Positions 42,201 through 49,740 of a DNA stretch of 64,000 nucleotides are shown piece by piece (position 1 is the stretch's first letter; the number at the start of each line of letters is the position of its first letter). Source of the stretch: G963675935 sp963675935 (lineage in GTDB: Bacteria > Planctomycetota > Planctomycetia > Pirellulales > Thermoguttaceae); contig OY780964.2 in NCBI GenBank assembly GCA_963675935.2, positions 62,001-126,000 of the forward strand, read 5' to 3'. The position numbers and the translations under genes are program-made. The notes below the pieces were generated by a model, which was given only the letters and a program-made list of their open reading frames with translations, did no database searches and was not told the origin of the DNA.

Positions 42201-45200
42201 CGTGAATACGAACGTCGAGGGAGTGGCCCAGCAGCAGATGACGGCCTCCGAGGCAGGGCAGTATCGGGTGTCGTATAAACTCAGTAGGTCCCGCTTGCCG
42301 AGCGGGACCGCGGCGCCAGATCCCGCTCGGCAAGCGGGACCTACTGAGATCGAGGGCGGCTACGTCTTCACCGTCATCGGCGAAGGGTTCGACGGCTCGC
42401 AGTTCCGCTTCAATCACCTTGAACTGATTCCCGACCGTCGGGAATACGCCCCCGGCGATAAAGTGAAGCTGCAAATCAATACCGACCGCGCGGGCGGAAC
42501 CGTGCTGCTGTTTTTGCGTCCGGCCAACGGCATTTATCTCCCGCCGGAAATCATCCGGCTCGACGGCAAGAGCACCGTCCGGGAAATCGGCGTCGTGAAG
42601 AAGGACATGCCCAATTTCTTCGTCGAAGCCGTCACCGTGGCCGGCGGCCGGGTGCATTGCGAGACGAAAGAGATCGTCGTTCCGCCGGAAAAGCGGATTC
42701 TGAACGTCGAAATCCAGCCGAGCAAAGAAGCCTACAAGCCGGGCGAAAAGGCGAAAGTCAAAGTCCGTCTGACCGACTTCACCGGCGAGGCTTTTTGCGG
42801 TTCGACCGTCGTGGCGATCTACGACAAATCGGTCGAATACATTTCCGGCGGCAGCAACACGCCGGAAATCAAGGAGTTTTTCTGGAAGTGGCGCCGTCAG
42901 CACAACCCGCGGACCGAAACGAGCCTCGAACGCTGGTTCCAAAACCTCGTGATGCCTAACACCATCGGCATGAGCGATCTCGGCGTGTTCGGCGGCTCGG
43001 TGGCCGATGAAGTGGGATCGGTCGTTCTTGACGATGATGGCGGGACGGATGTGGGCGGAGCGCCCGGCATGGGTTTCGGCGGTCGAGGCAACATGGCTCG
43101 CGGTGGCGGGATGCTGCGCATGAAATCGGCTGCGTCGCGCGAAATGGCCGGAGGCATGGCCATGCCTTCGGCTGCGCCGATGGACGCGATGGCGGAAGCT
43201 TCGATACCTGCCGATGACAACAGGCCGGCCGGATCCGGCGGCGCGGCCCCGATGGTGCAGCCTGTGGTGCGCAAAAACTTCGCCGACACCGCCCTGTGGG
43301 TCGGCGCTCTGACGACCGCCAAGGACGGCACGGCCGAAGTGTCGCTCGACATGCCCGAAAACTTGACCACATGGCGCATCAAGGTTTGGGGCATGGGCGG
43401 CGGCACCCGAGTGGGCCAAGGTTTTTGCGATGTGGTGACGCGGAAAGACCTCATCATTCGGATGGAGGCCCCAAGGTTCTTCGTCCAAAACGACGAAGTC
43501 GTGCTGTCGGCCGTCGTGCATAATTATTTGAAGAGTAAGAAGAGTGTGAAGGTGGCCTTGGAGATCGGCGGAAATTGTCTTGGCGTGCCGACGAAATTTG
43601 ATCGTGAGGTTAAGCCAGGGCTTAAGGAATGGGGAACGGAATATCGTCAAGACCCCAAACCGCAAACCGTTGAAATCGCCCCGAACGGCGAGGCCCGCGT
43701 CGATTGGCGTGTGAAGGTTCTCAACGAAGGCCAAGCTGTGATTCGCATGAAGGCCATCACCGACGAGGAATCGGACGCGATGGAGCAAACCTTCCCGTGC
43801 TACGTGCATGGAATGGCGAAGATGGATTCGTACAGCGGCGTCATCGCGCCGTCGAAAGAGAGCGGCGAGTTCACCGTCAACGTGCCTGAAAAGCGGCGGC
43901 CCGCCGAGTCGCGGCTCGAAGTCCGATGGTCGCCCACTCTGGCCGGCGCGATGGTCGATGCGCTGCCCTACATGGTCGATTATCCCTACGGCTGCACCGA
44001 GCAGACGTTGAATCGCTTCCTGCCGACCGTCATCACCCAAAAAGTGCTGCTGGGCATGAAGCTCGACTTGAAGGCGATTGAACGGAAGCAGACGAACCTG
44101 AACGCCCAGGAGATCGGCGACGACAAGGAACGGGCGAAGCAGTGGGGCCGCAAAGATGGGCAGGTTGGCAACCTGCCCCACAAGAACCCCGTTTTCGACG
44201 AGGACGAAGTGCGACGCATGGTCAAGGACGGCGTCGAGCGATTGACCCAGATGCAGTGTTCCGACGGCGGCTGGGGCTGGTTCTCCGGCTGGGGCGAAAA
44301 TTCGCAGCCGCACACCACGGCCGTCGTGGTCCACGGGCTACAAATCGCCAAGCAGAACGACGTGGCCCTCGTGCCCGGCGTGTTGGAACGCGGCGTCGAA
44401 TGGCTCCGTCGGTATCAGGATGAGCAAGTGCAATTGCTGAAAAATGCCCTGATCGAGAAGAAGCCCGAGGGATTGCGTTGGAAGGAATCGGCCGACGACA
44501 TGGACGCCTTCGTCTATATGGTTTTGGCCGACGCCGGCGTGAAAAACGCCGAGATGTGCGAATTCCTCTACCGCGATCGCACGCGGCTGTCGGTCTACAG
44601 CTTGGCCATGTACGGGCTGGCTCTTGAGAAGCAAGGCGAAAAGGAAAAGCTGGCGATGGTCGTGCGGAACATCGGCCAGTACGTCGAGGAGGACGACGAA
44701 AACCAGACGGCTTGGCTCAACATGCCCGCGGGCTGCTGGTGGTATTGGTACGGCTCGGAGTTCGAGGCCGAGGCGTATTACTTGAAGCTGTTGGCGCGGA
44801 CCGATCCCAAGGGCGAGCGCGCCCGGCGGCTGGTCAAGTATCTTTTGAACAACCGCAAAAACGCCAGCTATTGGAACTCGACCCGCGACACGTCGCTGTG
44901 CATCGAGGCGATGGCCGACTTCATCCGGGCGAGCGGCGAAGACCGGCCCAACATGACCGTTCAAGTATTCTTTGACGGTAAGCTGCAAAAATCGGTTGAA
45001 ATCACGTCGCAAAACCTGTTCATGTTTGACAACAAGTTCGTGCTGGAAGGCGATGCCGTGACGGCTGGCAAGCACACGATTGAACTGAAGAAGAAAGGCG
45101 ACGGCCCGCTCTACTACAACGGCTACATGAGCTATTTTACTCTTGAAGATTTTATCCCGAAATCGACATCCGTCGAAGTGAAGGTCGATCGGCGGTATTA

Positions 45201-45645
45201 CAAACTCGTGAAGGCCGACAAGACCGTTCACGTCGCCGGCTCGCGCGGGCAGGCGGTCGCCGAGAAGGTCGAAAAATACGAACGGCAGGAACTGAAAAAC
45301 TTGGCCGAGGTCACCAGCGGCGATCTGGTCGAGATCGAATTGGTGCTCGACAGCAAGAACGATTACGAGTACATGATTTTCGAGGACATGAAGCCGGCCG
45401 GTTTCGAGCCGGTCGATCTGCGGAGCGGCTACAACGGGAACGACATGGGGGCCTACGTCGAATTCCGCGACAACCGCGTGGTGTTCTTCGTCCGCCAGTT
45501 GATGCGAGGGCGTCACAGCGTCGCGTATCGGATGCGTGCTGAGATTCCAGGCCTGTTCAGCGCATTGCCGACTCGCATTTGGGCGATGTACGCGCCGGAG
45601 CTAAAAGCGAATTCCGACGAGTTGAAGATCGGCGTGAAGGATTAA
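39295..45645 (+). CDS. Giant alpha-2-macroglobulin family protein with thioester motif
   Basis: 2116 residues, longer than typical bacterial A2Ms (about 1500-1650). A Sec-type signal peptide (MKATGWFSLGFLGMAVAMTA) is followed by a helical, TPR-like N-terminal third (to about residue 350). Macroglobulin (MG) beta domains follow, with the carrier motif ITDRPVYRPGQKAKYKFWV near residue 645. A Gly/Met/Ala-rich stretch at about residues 1243-1325 sits where the protease bait region is expected. The A2M core follows (FADTALWVGALTTAKDGTAE). The thioester motif GCTEQ has its cysteine at residue 1567. The C-terminus has a receptor-binding-like domain (FEDMKPAGFEPVD). It should be exported and trap proteases. 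A 69-bp palindrome is in frame at residues 996-1018. Confidence 0.92.
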   Translation: MKATGWFSLGFLGMAVAMTAGGWAFSTSVAAPSGGNERAQMQELMRQGNYKDAYDGFHKLILDPQADPGQVGGDLSLAVDCLRSLNRVKETDALLEDAVKVHKDNWLLLWSAARHYMMSVPHQGFIVAGRFERDGHRGGGKMVNAAERDRVRALQLMNQALPLALKDDNHAQVGEFLQSLAQMLLNNRGYNESWRLQYLTDLNALPDYEEGWGWGRRGQQTPGAPVDADGRPVFYAVPKSFEAAENDGQRWRWCLQQTVEMNPQMKNAIRMQFAEFLQNQFGVQTMAQAGWRFGRMDTDDTKEDESGTYALHTLKENETIARLATGIKRFDLPDEFNYIKIYQQIADDPRADNRIEARQLLASVFENRRQYPHAAECWAMLIKSFHNDSRRGDWLSHLDQIVGNWGRFEPAQSQADDKGATVEYRFRNGKNVEFTAQEIKVEKLLDDVKTFIKSRPKNLDWQKINIQDIGHRLVVQNETQYLGGEVARWQMPLTPRENHFDRRVTVATPLKTPGAYLVTAKMKDGNTSKIIVWIDDTAIVKKPLDGKTFYYVADAASGKPVAKANVEFFGWQQKYYDKPPRHEVITRQFAESTDADGQLIVDPKEQEQNYQWLITARTPEGRFAYLGFTGVWYGNWYDAEYNATKVFTITDRPVYRPGQKAKYKFWVRHAKYDMEDASDFAGREFNVVLRNPKGEEKPLGSVKADAYGGIEGEYAIPADATLGVYSLSISNIDQYQYGGNTFRVEEYKKPEYEVTVDAPEKPVMLGDKITATIKAKYYFGSPVTKAKVKYKITRDTYDDRWYPCGPWDWLYGPGYWWYGYDYTWYPGWRDWGCRRPMPFWWPTRHNPPELIADREVEIGPDGTLKVEIDTAVAKAIHPDCDHSYTITAEVIDASRRTIVGTGKVLVARKPFTVTAWLDRGYYRTGDTIHAHLSARTLDGRPVEGTGKLQLLKISYKDGKPVETPVGAWDVNTNVEGVAQQQMTASEAGQYRVSYKLSRSRLPSGTAAPDPARQAGPTEIEGGYVFTVIGEGFDGSQFRFNHLELIPDRREYAPGDKVKLQINTDRAGGTVLLFLRPANGIYLPPEIIRLDGKSTVREIGVVKKDMPNFFVEAVTVAGGRVHCETKEIVVPPEKRILNVEIQPSKEAYKPGEKAKVKVRLTDFTGEAFCGSTVVAIYDKSVEYISGGSNTPEIKEFFWKWRRQHNPRTETSLERWFQNLVMPNTIGMSDLGVFGGSVADEVGSVVLDDDGGTDVGGAPGMGFGGRGNMARGGGMLRMKSAASREMAGGMAMPSAAPMDAMAEASIPADDNRPAGSGGAAPMVQPVVRKNFADTALWVGALTTAKDGTAEVSLDMPENLTTWRIKVWGMGGGTRVGQGFCDVVTRKDLIIRMEAPRFFVQNDEVVLSAVVHNYLKSKKSVKVALEIGGNCLGVPTKFDREVKPGLKEWGTEYRQDPKPQTVEIAPNGEARVDWRVKVLNEGQAVIRMKAITDEESDAMEQTFPCYVHGMAKMDSYSGVIAPSKESGEFTVNVPEKRRPAESRLEVRWSPTLAGAMVDALPYMVDYPYGCTEQTLNRFLPTVITQKVLLGMKLDLKAIERKQTNLNAQEIGDDKERAKQWGRKDGQVGNLPHKNPVFDEDEVRRMVKDGVERLTQMQCSDGGWGWFSGWGENSQPHTTAVVVHGLQIAKQNDVALVPGVLERGVEWLRRYQDEQVQLLKNALIEKKPEGLRWKESADDMDAFVYMVLADAGVKNAEMCEFLYRDRTRLSVYSLAMYGLALEKQGEKEKLAMVVRNIGQYVEEDDENQTAWLNMPAGCWWYWYGSEFEAEAYYLKLLARTDPKGERARRLVKYLLNNRKNASYWNSTRDTSLCIEAMADFIRASGEDRPNMTVQVFFDGKLQKSVEITSQNLFMFDNKFVLEGDAVTAGKHTIELKKKGDGPLYYNGYMSYFTLEDFIPKSTSVEVKVDRRYYKLVKADKTVHVAGSRGQAVAEKVEKYERQELKNLAEVTSGDLVEIELVLDSKNDYEYMIFEDMKPAGFEPVDLRSGYNGNDMGAYVEFRDNRVVFFVRQLMRGRHSVAYRMRAEIPGLFSALPTRIWAMYAPELKANSDELKIGVKD
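42280..42348. repeat. Palindrome inserted in frame in the A2M coding sequence
   Basis: Two perfect 28-bp inverted arms (beginning CTCAGTAGGTCCCGCTTGCC at 42280-42307 and ending GGGACCTACTGAG at 42321-42348) with a 13-bp centre. It is 69 bp, exactly 23 codons, so the reading frame is kept; it adds LSRSRLPSGTAAPDPARQAG and a few residues. Confidence 0.95.
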
Positions 45646-45695
45646 ATCGCGGGCCGCTTGCGGCTTCGCAAAAGAACTGCAAAATCCAGGGAACC

Positions 45696-45761
45696 GTCAT
45701 TCTGAGCGTAGCGAAGAATCTCGGTCGCGCCGAGGAGATTCTTCGCTGCGCTCAGAATGAC
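45696..45761. repeat. Dispersed repeat, family C (copy 4)
   Basis: Arms GTCATTCTGAGCGTAGCG and complement in the 192-bp gap after the A2M gene; preceded by the shared flank AACTGCAAAATCCAGGGAACC. Confidence 0.87.
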
Positions 45762-45775
45762 GGTGTGCAAAATAC

Positions 45776-45805
45776 TTGACATCCTCCCGCGCGGTCGAGT
45801 AGCAT
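45776..45805 (+). promoter_or_regulatory. Possible promoter for the Cys/His-rich secreted protein gene
   Basis: TTGACA (45776-45781) and TAGCAT (45800-45805) with an 18-bp spacer, about 33 bp before the start codon. The -10 box is only a 4/6 match. Confidence 0.4.
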
Positions 45806-45837
45806 GGAAGGGTTGAATTGTATGGATCGGACCGTCT

Positions 45838-46239
45838 ATGCGCACTTGGACGAAAAAACGCGGGATTTCCTCGCTCGTGGCGGCAGCCTACGTGCTGACG
45901 ATCACCACGGCGGGGCTGTTCCATAATCACGCGGCCCGGCCGGGCGACGGCGATTGCTGTCATGTTTTCGCGATCGCGCATGAGGAATCGCCCCACGGCC
46001 ATCACGGCGAGCCGTGCGGTGGTTCGTCTCGCCACGACGAAGGGCCGCGTCCATGTTCGTCGGATGACAGCCAGTGTCCGGTCTGTCAGTTCTTGGCCCA
46101 AAAACCGGCGCCGACGGCCGCAGCCGCTCCGGTAAGCTTGGGCGTTCTGGTGCATGTCGTCGCCGCATCCGCGCCCGCGCGGGCCGTAGTGGGAATCTTC
46201 TCTGCCTGGCGCAGCCGCGCCCCGCCGGCCGTCGCGTAA
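45838..46239 (+). CDS. Cys/His-rich exported protein (DUF2946-like)
   Basis: 133 residues. An N-terminal hydrophobic segment (SSLVAAAYVLTITTAGLF) is followed at once by HNH and then a cluster of Cys and His residues: CCHVFAIAHEESPHGHHGEPC, read in parts, and CPVCQFLAQ near residue 80. The overall plan resembles DUF2946-type proteins (short, exported, metal-binding residues, CPxCQ-like block). A metal-handling role is possible but unproven. It is read in the same direction as the next gene, 117 bp away. Confidence 0.65.
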   Translation: MRTWTKKRGISSLVAAAYVLTITTAGLFHNHAARPGDGDCCHVFAIAHEESPHGHHGEPCGGSSRHDEGPRPCSSDDSQCPVCQFLAQKPAPTAAAAPVSLGVLVHVVAASAPARAVVGIFSAWRSRAPPAVA

Positions 46240-46355
46240 TCTCCCATCTTTCGGTTTGATCGGTTCCCGGCTGTTCGTGCGCACGCCTGATGCCTTGTGC
46301 ATTTTCGGCGTTGTGCGCGCGGCGGCCTTCCACCCACGCATTTGGAGAATACGCG

Positions 46356-47399
46356 ATGATTGCGCTAGGGATAAATAATTGCACCAATGGTTTGACGCCG
46401 GAAGTTTATGATTCGGCTCGCGGCGGAAAAAAACGCCGCTTTTTTTGCCGGCATTCGGCGCGGCGAACAAGTTCGCCGGCTAAACGGTGCGGCAATGTTT
46501 TTTCGACGGTCGGTCAACACGGTTTTACTCTTGTGGAATTGCTCGTAGTCATCACGATCATCGGCATCTTGATCGCTCTGCTGCTTCCGGCGGTTCAAGC
46601 GGCGCGCGAGGCGGCCCGACGCATGAGTTGCAGCAACAATCTCAAACAGATCGGACTGGCGATGCACAATTATCACGACTTGAACCGCTGTCTGCCTGCG
46701 GGCTGGAGGGCCTACAACACGAGCACCGGCAAGCCGAATCCCGTCGGCGAGCCGGGCTGGGCTTGGGGCGCCGCCATCCTTCCATTCCTCGAACAGGAGA
46801 ACATGGCCAACCTGATTCATTTCGATCAATCGCTTTCGGCCACGGAGAACGCGGCGGTTCGCGTCCTGCCGCTCGCGGTGTTCCGATGCCCTTCCGACAA
46901 TGGCGAAAAAACTTTTACCTGGACGCCCGACGAAGGAACGGCGACGGCGACGCCCGAACTGTCAACGTCGAACTACGTCGGCGTGTTCGGCGACGAGAAC
47001 GTCCACAAATGCGGCAGCGTGCCGAACGGTCAGCAATGCACCGCCGACGGCACGTTCTTCCACAACAGCGGCGTCCGGTTCGCCGACATCCGCGACGGGC
47101 TGAGCCAGACATTCATCGTGGGCGAACGCGCGTCGGACCTTGGCTACTCGACCTGGGTCGGTGCTCCGGCCGGCGATGAATGCGCCCCGGGCATGGTCGT
47201 CGGCACGGCCGGCTATCCGCCCAACAGCGCTGCGGACGACATCCACAACTTCAGCAGCAACCATCCCTCCGGCACGCACTTCCTGATGGGCGACGGATCG
47301 GTCCACCTGATTTCGGAGCTAATCAAGGAGAGCGTTTATCATTCCTTGTGTACGCGGGCGGGCAACGAAATCATCAGCGGAAGCGATTACGGCGATTGA
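46356..47399 (+). CDS. DUF1559 type II secretion-like prepilin protein
   Basis: 347 residues if begun at ATG 46356. The prepilin motif HGFTLVELLVVITIIGILIA, read with its following LLLPAVQAAREAARR, is the planctomycete DUF1559 signature; the Gly-Phe cleavage site and Glu+5 are present. The C-terminal DUF1559 part ends with the H-X9-DG type motif (NHPSGTHFLMGDGSVHLI). The leader before GFTLVE is unusually long (about 55 residues instead of 5-15). It is partly encoded by half a family A repeat (46458-46486), which translates as ARRTSSPAKR, so the true start is unclear. Confidence 0.92.
   Translation: MIALGINNCTNGLTPEVYDSARGGKKRRFFCRHSARRTSSPAKRCGNVFSTVGQHGFTLVELLVVITIIGILIALLLPAVQAAREAARRMSCSNNLKQIGLAMHNYHDLNRCLPAGWRAYNTSTGKPNPVGEPGWAWGAAILPFLEQENMANLIHFDQSLSATENAAVRVLPLAVFRCPSDNGEKTFTWTPDEGTATATPELSTSNYVGVFGDENVHKCGSVPNGQQCTADGTFFHNSGVRFADIRDGLSQTFIVGERASDLGYSTWVGAPAGDECAPGMVVGTAGYPPNSAADDIHNFSSNHPSGTHFLMGDGSVHLISELIKESVYHSLCTRAGNEIISGSDYGD
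46458..46486. repeat. Half copy of palindrome family A inside a coding leader
   Basis: A single right arm, GCGGCGAACAAGTTCGCCGG plus CTAAACGG, lies in the leader region of the DUF1559 gene. No matching left arm precedes it, only a shorter GGCGG/CCGCC hairpin. Confidence 0.7.
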
Positions 47400-47451
47400 T
47401 GAGACAACAATAGCCGGGGGCCAACGGCCCGCGGAGCAGCGCGATTGAGAA

Positions 47452-47808
47452 TGTAGAGTGGGACAAACTTGCGCAGTTTCACCAGCAAAACAAAATGTGA
47501 AAAACTCCTGGTGGGATCGCGCGTGACCGTTCACAGGCCCGGAAAGCACCGTCATTCTGAGAGGCTGTGATTTTTTCGACGACTGGCGGAATCGTTGACG
47601 TAAGTCCTTATTCCTTGGTTGCCGAAACGACGAGAAATAACGACTTACGTCGCGTGCCTCGTCAAGCAGTCGAAAAAATCACATCCTCTGAGCGTAGCGA
47701 AGAATCTCGGTTGGACCACGATCCCAAGAGAGATTCTTCGCTACGCTCAGAATGACAGGCGTCCCGTGAACGGTTACGACCGCGCAAGCTTGTCTCACCC
47801 TACAGTTA
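47452..47808. repeat. Nested block of at least three repeat families
   Basis: Outer layer: degenerate family G arms (TGTAGAGTGGGACAAACTTG at 47452 and CAAGCTTGTCTCACCCTACA ending about 47808) with an inner pair CGTGACCGTTCAC / GTGAACGGTTACG. Middle layer: a family C element (47551-47756). Inner layer: a 125-bp element (47562-47686) with TGTGATTTTTTCGAC terminal inverted repeats, flanked by TCTGAG on both sides. The whole 47400-47805 gap is repeats and has no gene. Confidence 0.85.
47562..47686. mobile_element. MITE-like element inserted in a family C repeat
   Basis: 125 bp, non-coding, with 15-bp matching ends TGTGATTTTTTCGAC / GTCGAAAAAATCACA. The 6-bp direct repeat TCTGAG on both sides (47556-47561 and 47687-47692) reads as a target duplication in the GTCATTCTGAG arm of the host repeat. 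No transposase is encoded. Confidence 0.75.
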
Positions 47809-48597
47809 CTTCGGCGTCTCGCCGACGCGGTCGGCCATGCGCGTGCCAAGCTCGACCGTCGGCGTCGCAAGATCGCCGGCGGGGCCGGCCGCCGCGCCGC
47901 CGGTTGAAGAAACGCCCGTCTGAAGATATTTCACCCGGGAGGCCACCTGCGGCTGCCGGCTGTCGCGGGCAAGCGAGCGCTGATAGTTGGCCAACGCCTG
48001 CGTCGTGTCGCCGGCCTCTTCGCGAATCTTGCCCAGCGCGGTCAGCGCCCTGGGGTTGTCGGGCTGGGATTCCAGCGCCGCAATCAGATTGTCCTTGGCC
48101 GCCTGACGATTGCCGAACTCCTCGTTCAACCGGGCAAGCTCCACCTTGGCCTCGGCCGACGTGGGTTGGCGATCGACCCAGCCTTGCAGCAGCCGGAACG
48201 ATTCGGCCTTGCGTCCCTGCTCGGCCAATAACACAGCCAGCCCGCGATGGCACTCGACGTGGTTGGGGTTTCGATCGAGACAGTCGTTGTAGAATTTTTC
48301 GGCCTGCTTCAGATCGGACTCGCAATGGTCCTGCCGGCCCATTTTATGATACGTGGCGGCGATGTTGTAATAGCCGTCGGCGTTTTTGGGATCCTCGTAA
48401 ATCGCTTCCTGGAATTGCCGCAGCGATTCCTGGTATCGGGTCTGTTGATAGAGGCGGACGCCTTCGGCGTTTCGCGTTTCGGCGAGAAACCCGCCGCAGC
48501 CGGCCAGGGTCAACAACGCGCCGGCCAGAGCGAACCGCCCAATGCCGAACGGTGCGCCGGTCAATCGGAGATGCGTTGAGGAAATAGGTTGTGCCAC
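47806..48597 (-). CDS. TPR-repeat lipoprotein
   Basis: 263 residues from GTG 48597. A signal peptide (GRFALAGALLTLAGCGG) ends in a good lipobox LAGC. At least four tetratricopeptide repeats follow (for example AEGVRLYQQTRYQESLRQF, ADGYYNIAATYHKMGRQ, VECHRGLAVLLAEQGRKAE and PRALTALGKIREEAGDTTQA). The C-terminal tail is Gly/Ala-rich. TPRs mediate protein contacts; the partner is unknown. A TTG start at 48660 would add 21 residues but gives a poorer leader. Confidence 0.88.
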   Translation of the reverse strand: MAQPISSTHLRLTGAPFGIGRFALAGALLTLAGCGGFLAETRNAEGVRLYQQTRYQESLRQFQEAIYEDPKNADGYYNIAATYHKMGRQDHCESDLKQAEKFYNDCLDRNPNHVECHRGLAVLLAEQGRKAESFRLLQGWVDRQPTSAEAKVELARLNEEFGNRQAAKDNLIAALESQPDNPRALTALGKIREEAGDTTQALANYQRSLARDSRQPQVASRVKYLQTGVSSTGGAAAGPAGDLATPTVELGTRMADRVGETPK

Positions 48598-48677
48598 GGC
48601 GTTCGCGCCTCGCCCAGTAGGAGGAGGCGGAAGGATAGCGAACCCCGATTCCCAACGCAAGAGCGGTTTTTCTTGCT

Positions 48678-49124
48678 TCAGCCGACAACCATCGGCGTGT
48701 TTTGGAGAATCTCGCCGGGCAATTCAACCGTCGGCAGCGGCATCGAGTCGGCCACTGTCCGTTTTTCATAGCCGAGCGATTTAATGACTTCCAACACTTC
48801 GCTACAGGTGGGAAACATCCGCCCGCTGCGGCGTTTGTAGTCGTCCATCGCGTTCATGAACTCGACTTCGTCGATGGAATAGTCACGTTCGCAGGTCGTC
48901 GGGTCGATCTGCCGGCGGCGATTTACCTTCACGCGGCGTTCGAGCGTCCGATGCTCCACGGCCACCACCGTCGGACCCTGCTTGCGGCGATCGTGAGTCG
49001 TCCGGCGATCGATGGTAACTACCGCCGACCCCGGGGGCGTTTTGGTCTTGCCCGAAGCCTTGCTGGCCGCCGCAACCTGTTTCCCCTTAACGCCATGCAT
49101 CACCGATTTCTTGTCGCCAACCAT
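48678..49124 (-). CDS. Conserved-looking hypothetical protein
   Basis: 148 residues from ATG 49124 (GGAG nine bases upstream). The first half is basic and low-complexity (RRTTHDRRKQG; RTLERRVKVNRRRQ). The second half has a compact pattern, ERDYSIDEVEFMNAMDDYKR and RMFPTCSEVLEVIKSLGYEK, that looks like a folded helical domain. The family is not recognised. A nucleic-acid-binding role is suggested only by the charge. Confidence 0.7.
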   Translation of the reverse strand: MVGDKKSVMHGVKGKQVAAASKASGKTKTPPGSAVVTIDRRTTHDRRKQGPTVVAVEHRTLERRVKVNRRRQIDPTTCERDYSIDEVEFMNAMDDYKRRSGRMFPTCSEVLEVIKSLGYEKRTVADSMPLPTVELPGEILQNTPMVVG

Positions 49125-49421
49125 GAACTGCGTCTCCGCTATTTGGAACCATGGATTTGTGGGTGTGTCAATGTAGATAGAATACATCATGGTTGACAAA
49201 AAGCACCGAAAAAGCGACTGGGGAATATAAAGCGACTGGGCATGATGCGCGGTTGCGCAAAAAAGTCGGATTGCGCAGGCGATAACGACAGCGCAGATCG
49301 TCCAGACTTGACGACGGAGATGGTGGACGAGGAATTTAACCGTTTAGTCCAGGCACTTGTGCCGGGCGAGTCGGTGCAAAACCGGGAAGAGCCGTATCCC
49401 TGGAACGGAATGAATTCCGTT
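49125..49421. other. Region without a supported gene
   Basis: Plus-strand codons from 49242 give a short open stretch, but nothing in it resembles a protein family. The only structure seen is a palindrome, AACGGAATGAATTCCGTT, at about 49402-49419 near the end of the next minus-strand gene. Related copies occur near 49707 and 53574. Confidence 0.5.
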
Positions 49422-49718
49422 TTACAACGACTCGGTCACGTCGTGGCAGATGTCGCGCAGCTCGCCGACGGAGACGTCCTCAAGGCGTTTGCCTTGCTTG
49501 TCGAGCTGTTCGTTGATTTTGACGGCCGTTTCCTGCATGATGGCGTGGGAATCTTGGCTGCCCCCCAGCAGGAGGAAGTTTTTGCCGCGGGTCAGCCGGG
49601 TTTGCCCATCGGCATTGTCGAAGGCCAGCCCCAGCAGGGCGGCGGATTTTTGGGCTTCGTTGGCGGCTCTCACGGTTGCATGCTCTCGAATGGCGGCCCG
49701 GAATGTAGAACGGAACAT
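49422..49718 (-). CDS. Small hypothetical protein
   Basis: 98 residues. The central part (KSAALLGLAFDNADGQTRLT, then RGKNFLLLGGSQDSHAIMQE) and the end (RLEDVSVGELRDICHDV) look like a real folded protein. The ATG at 49718 lies in a palindromic GGAACATTCCGTTCC repeat, so GTG 49673 (giving VRAANEAQKSAALLG) may be the true start. The family is not recognised. Confidence 0.7.
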   Translation of the reverse strand: MFRSTFRAAIREHATVRAANEAQKSAALLGLAFDNADGQTRLTRGKNFLLLGGSQDSHAIMQETAVKINEQLDKQGKRLEDVSVGELRDICHDVTESL

Positions 49719-49740
49719 TCCGTTCCATCACTATTCTATC

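Noticed and set aside
40477..44334. 1285-codon open frame on the minus strand
   Set aside because: It lies wholly inside the A2M gene, has the Arg/His/Asp-rich composition of an antisense shadow, and shows no domain.
47619..48587. 322-codon plus-strand frame
   Set aside because: It is read-through of nested repeats into the antisense of the TPR lipoprotein gene.
49242..49440. Start of a 252-codon plus-strand ORF
   Set aside because: Its later part is the antisense of two minus-strand genes, and the first 65 codons resemble nothing known.
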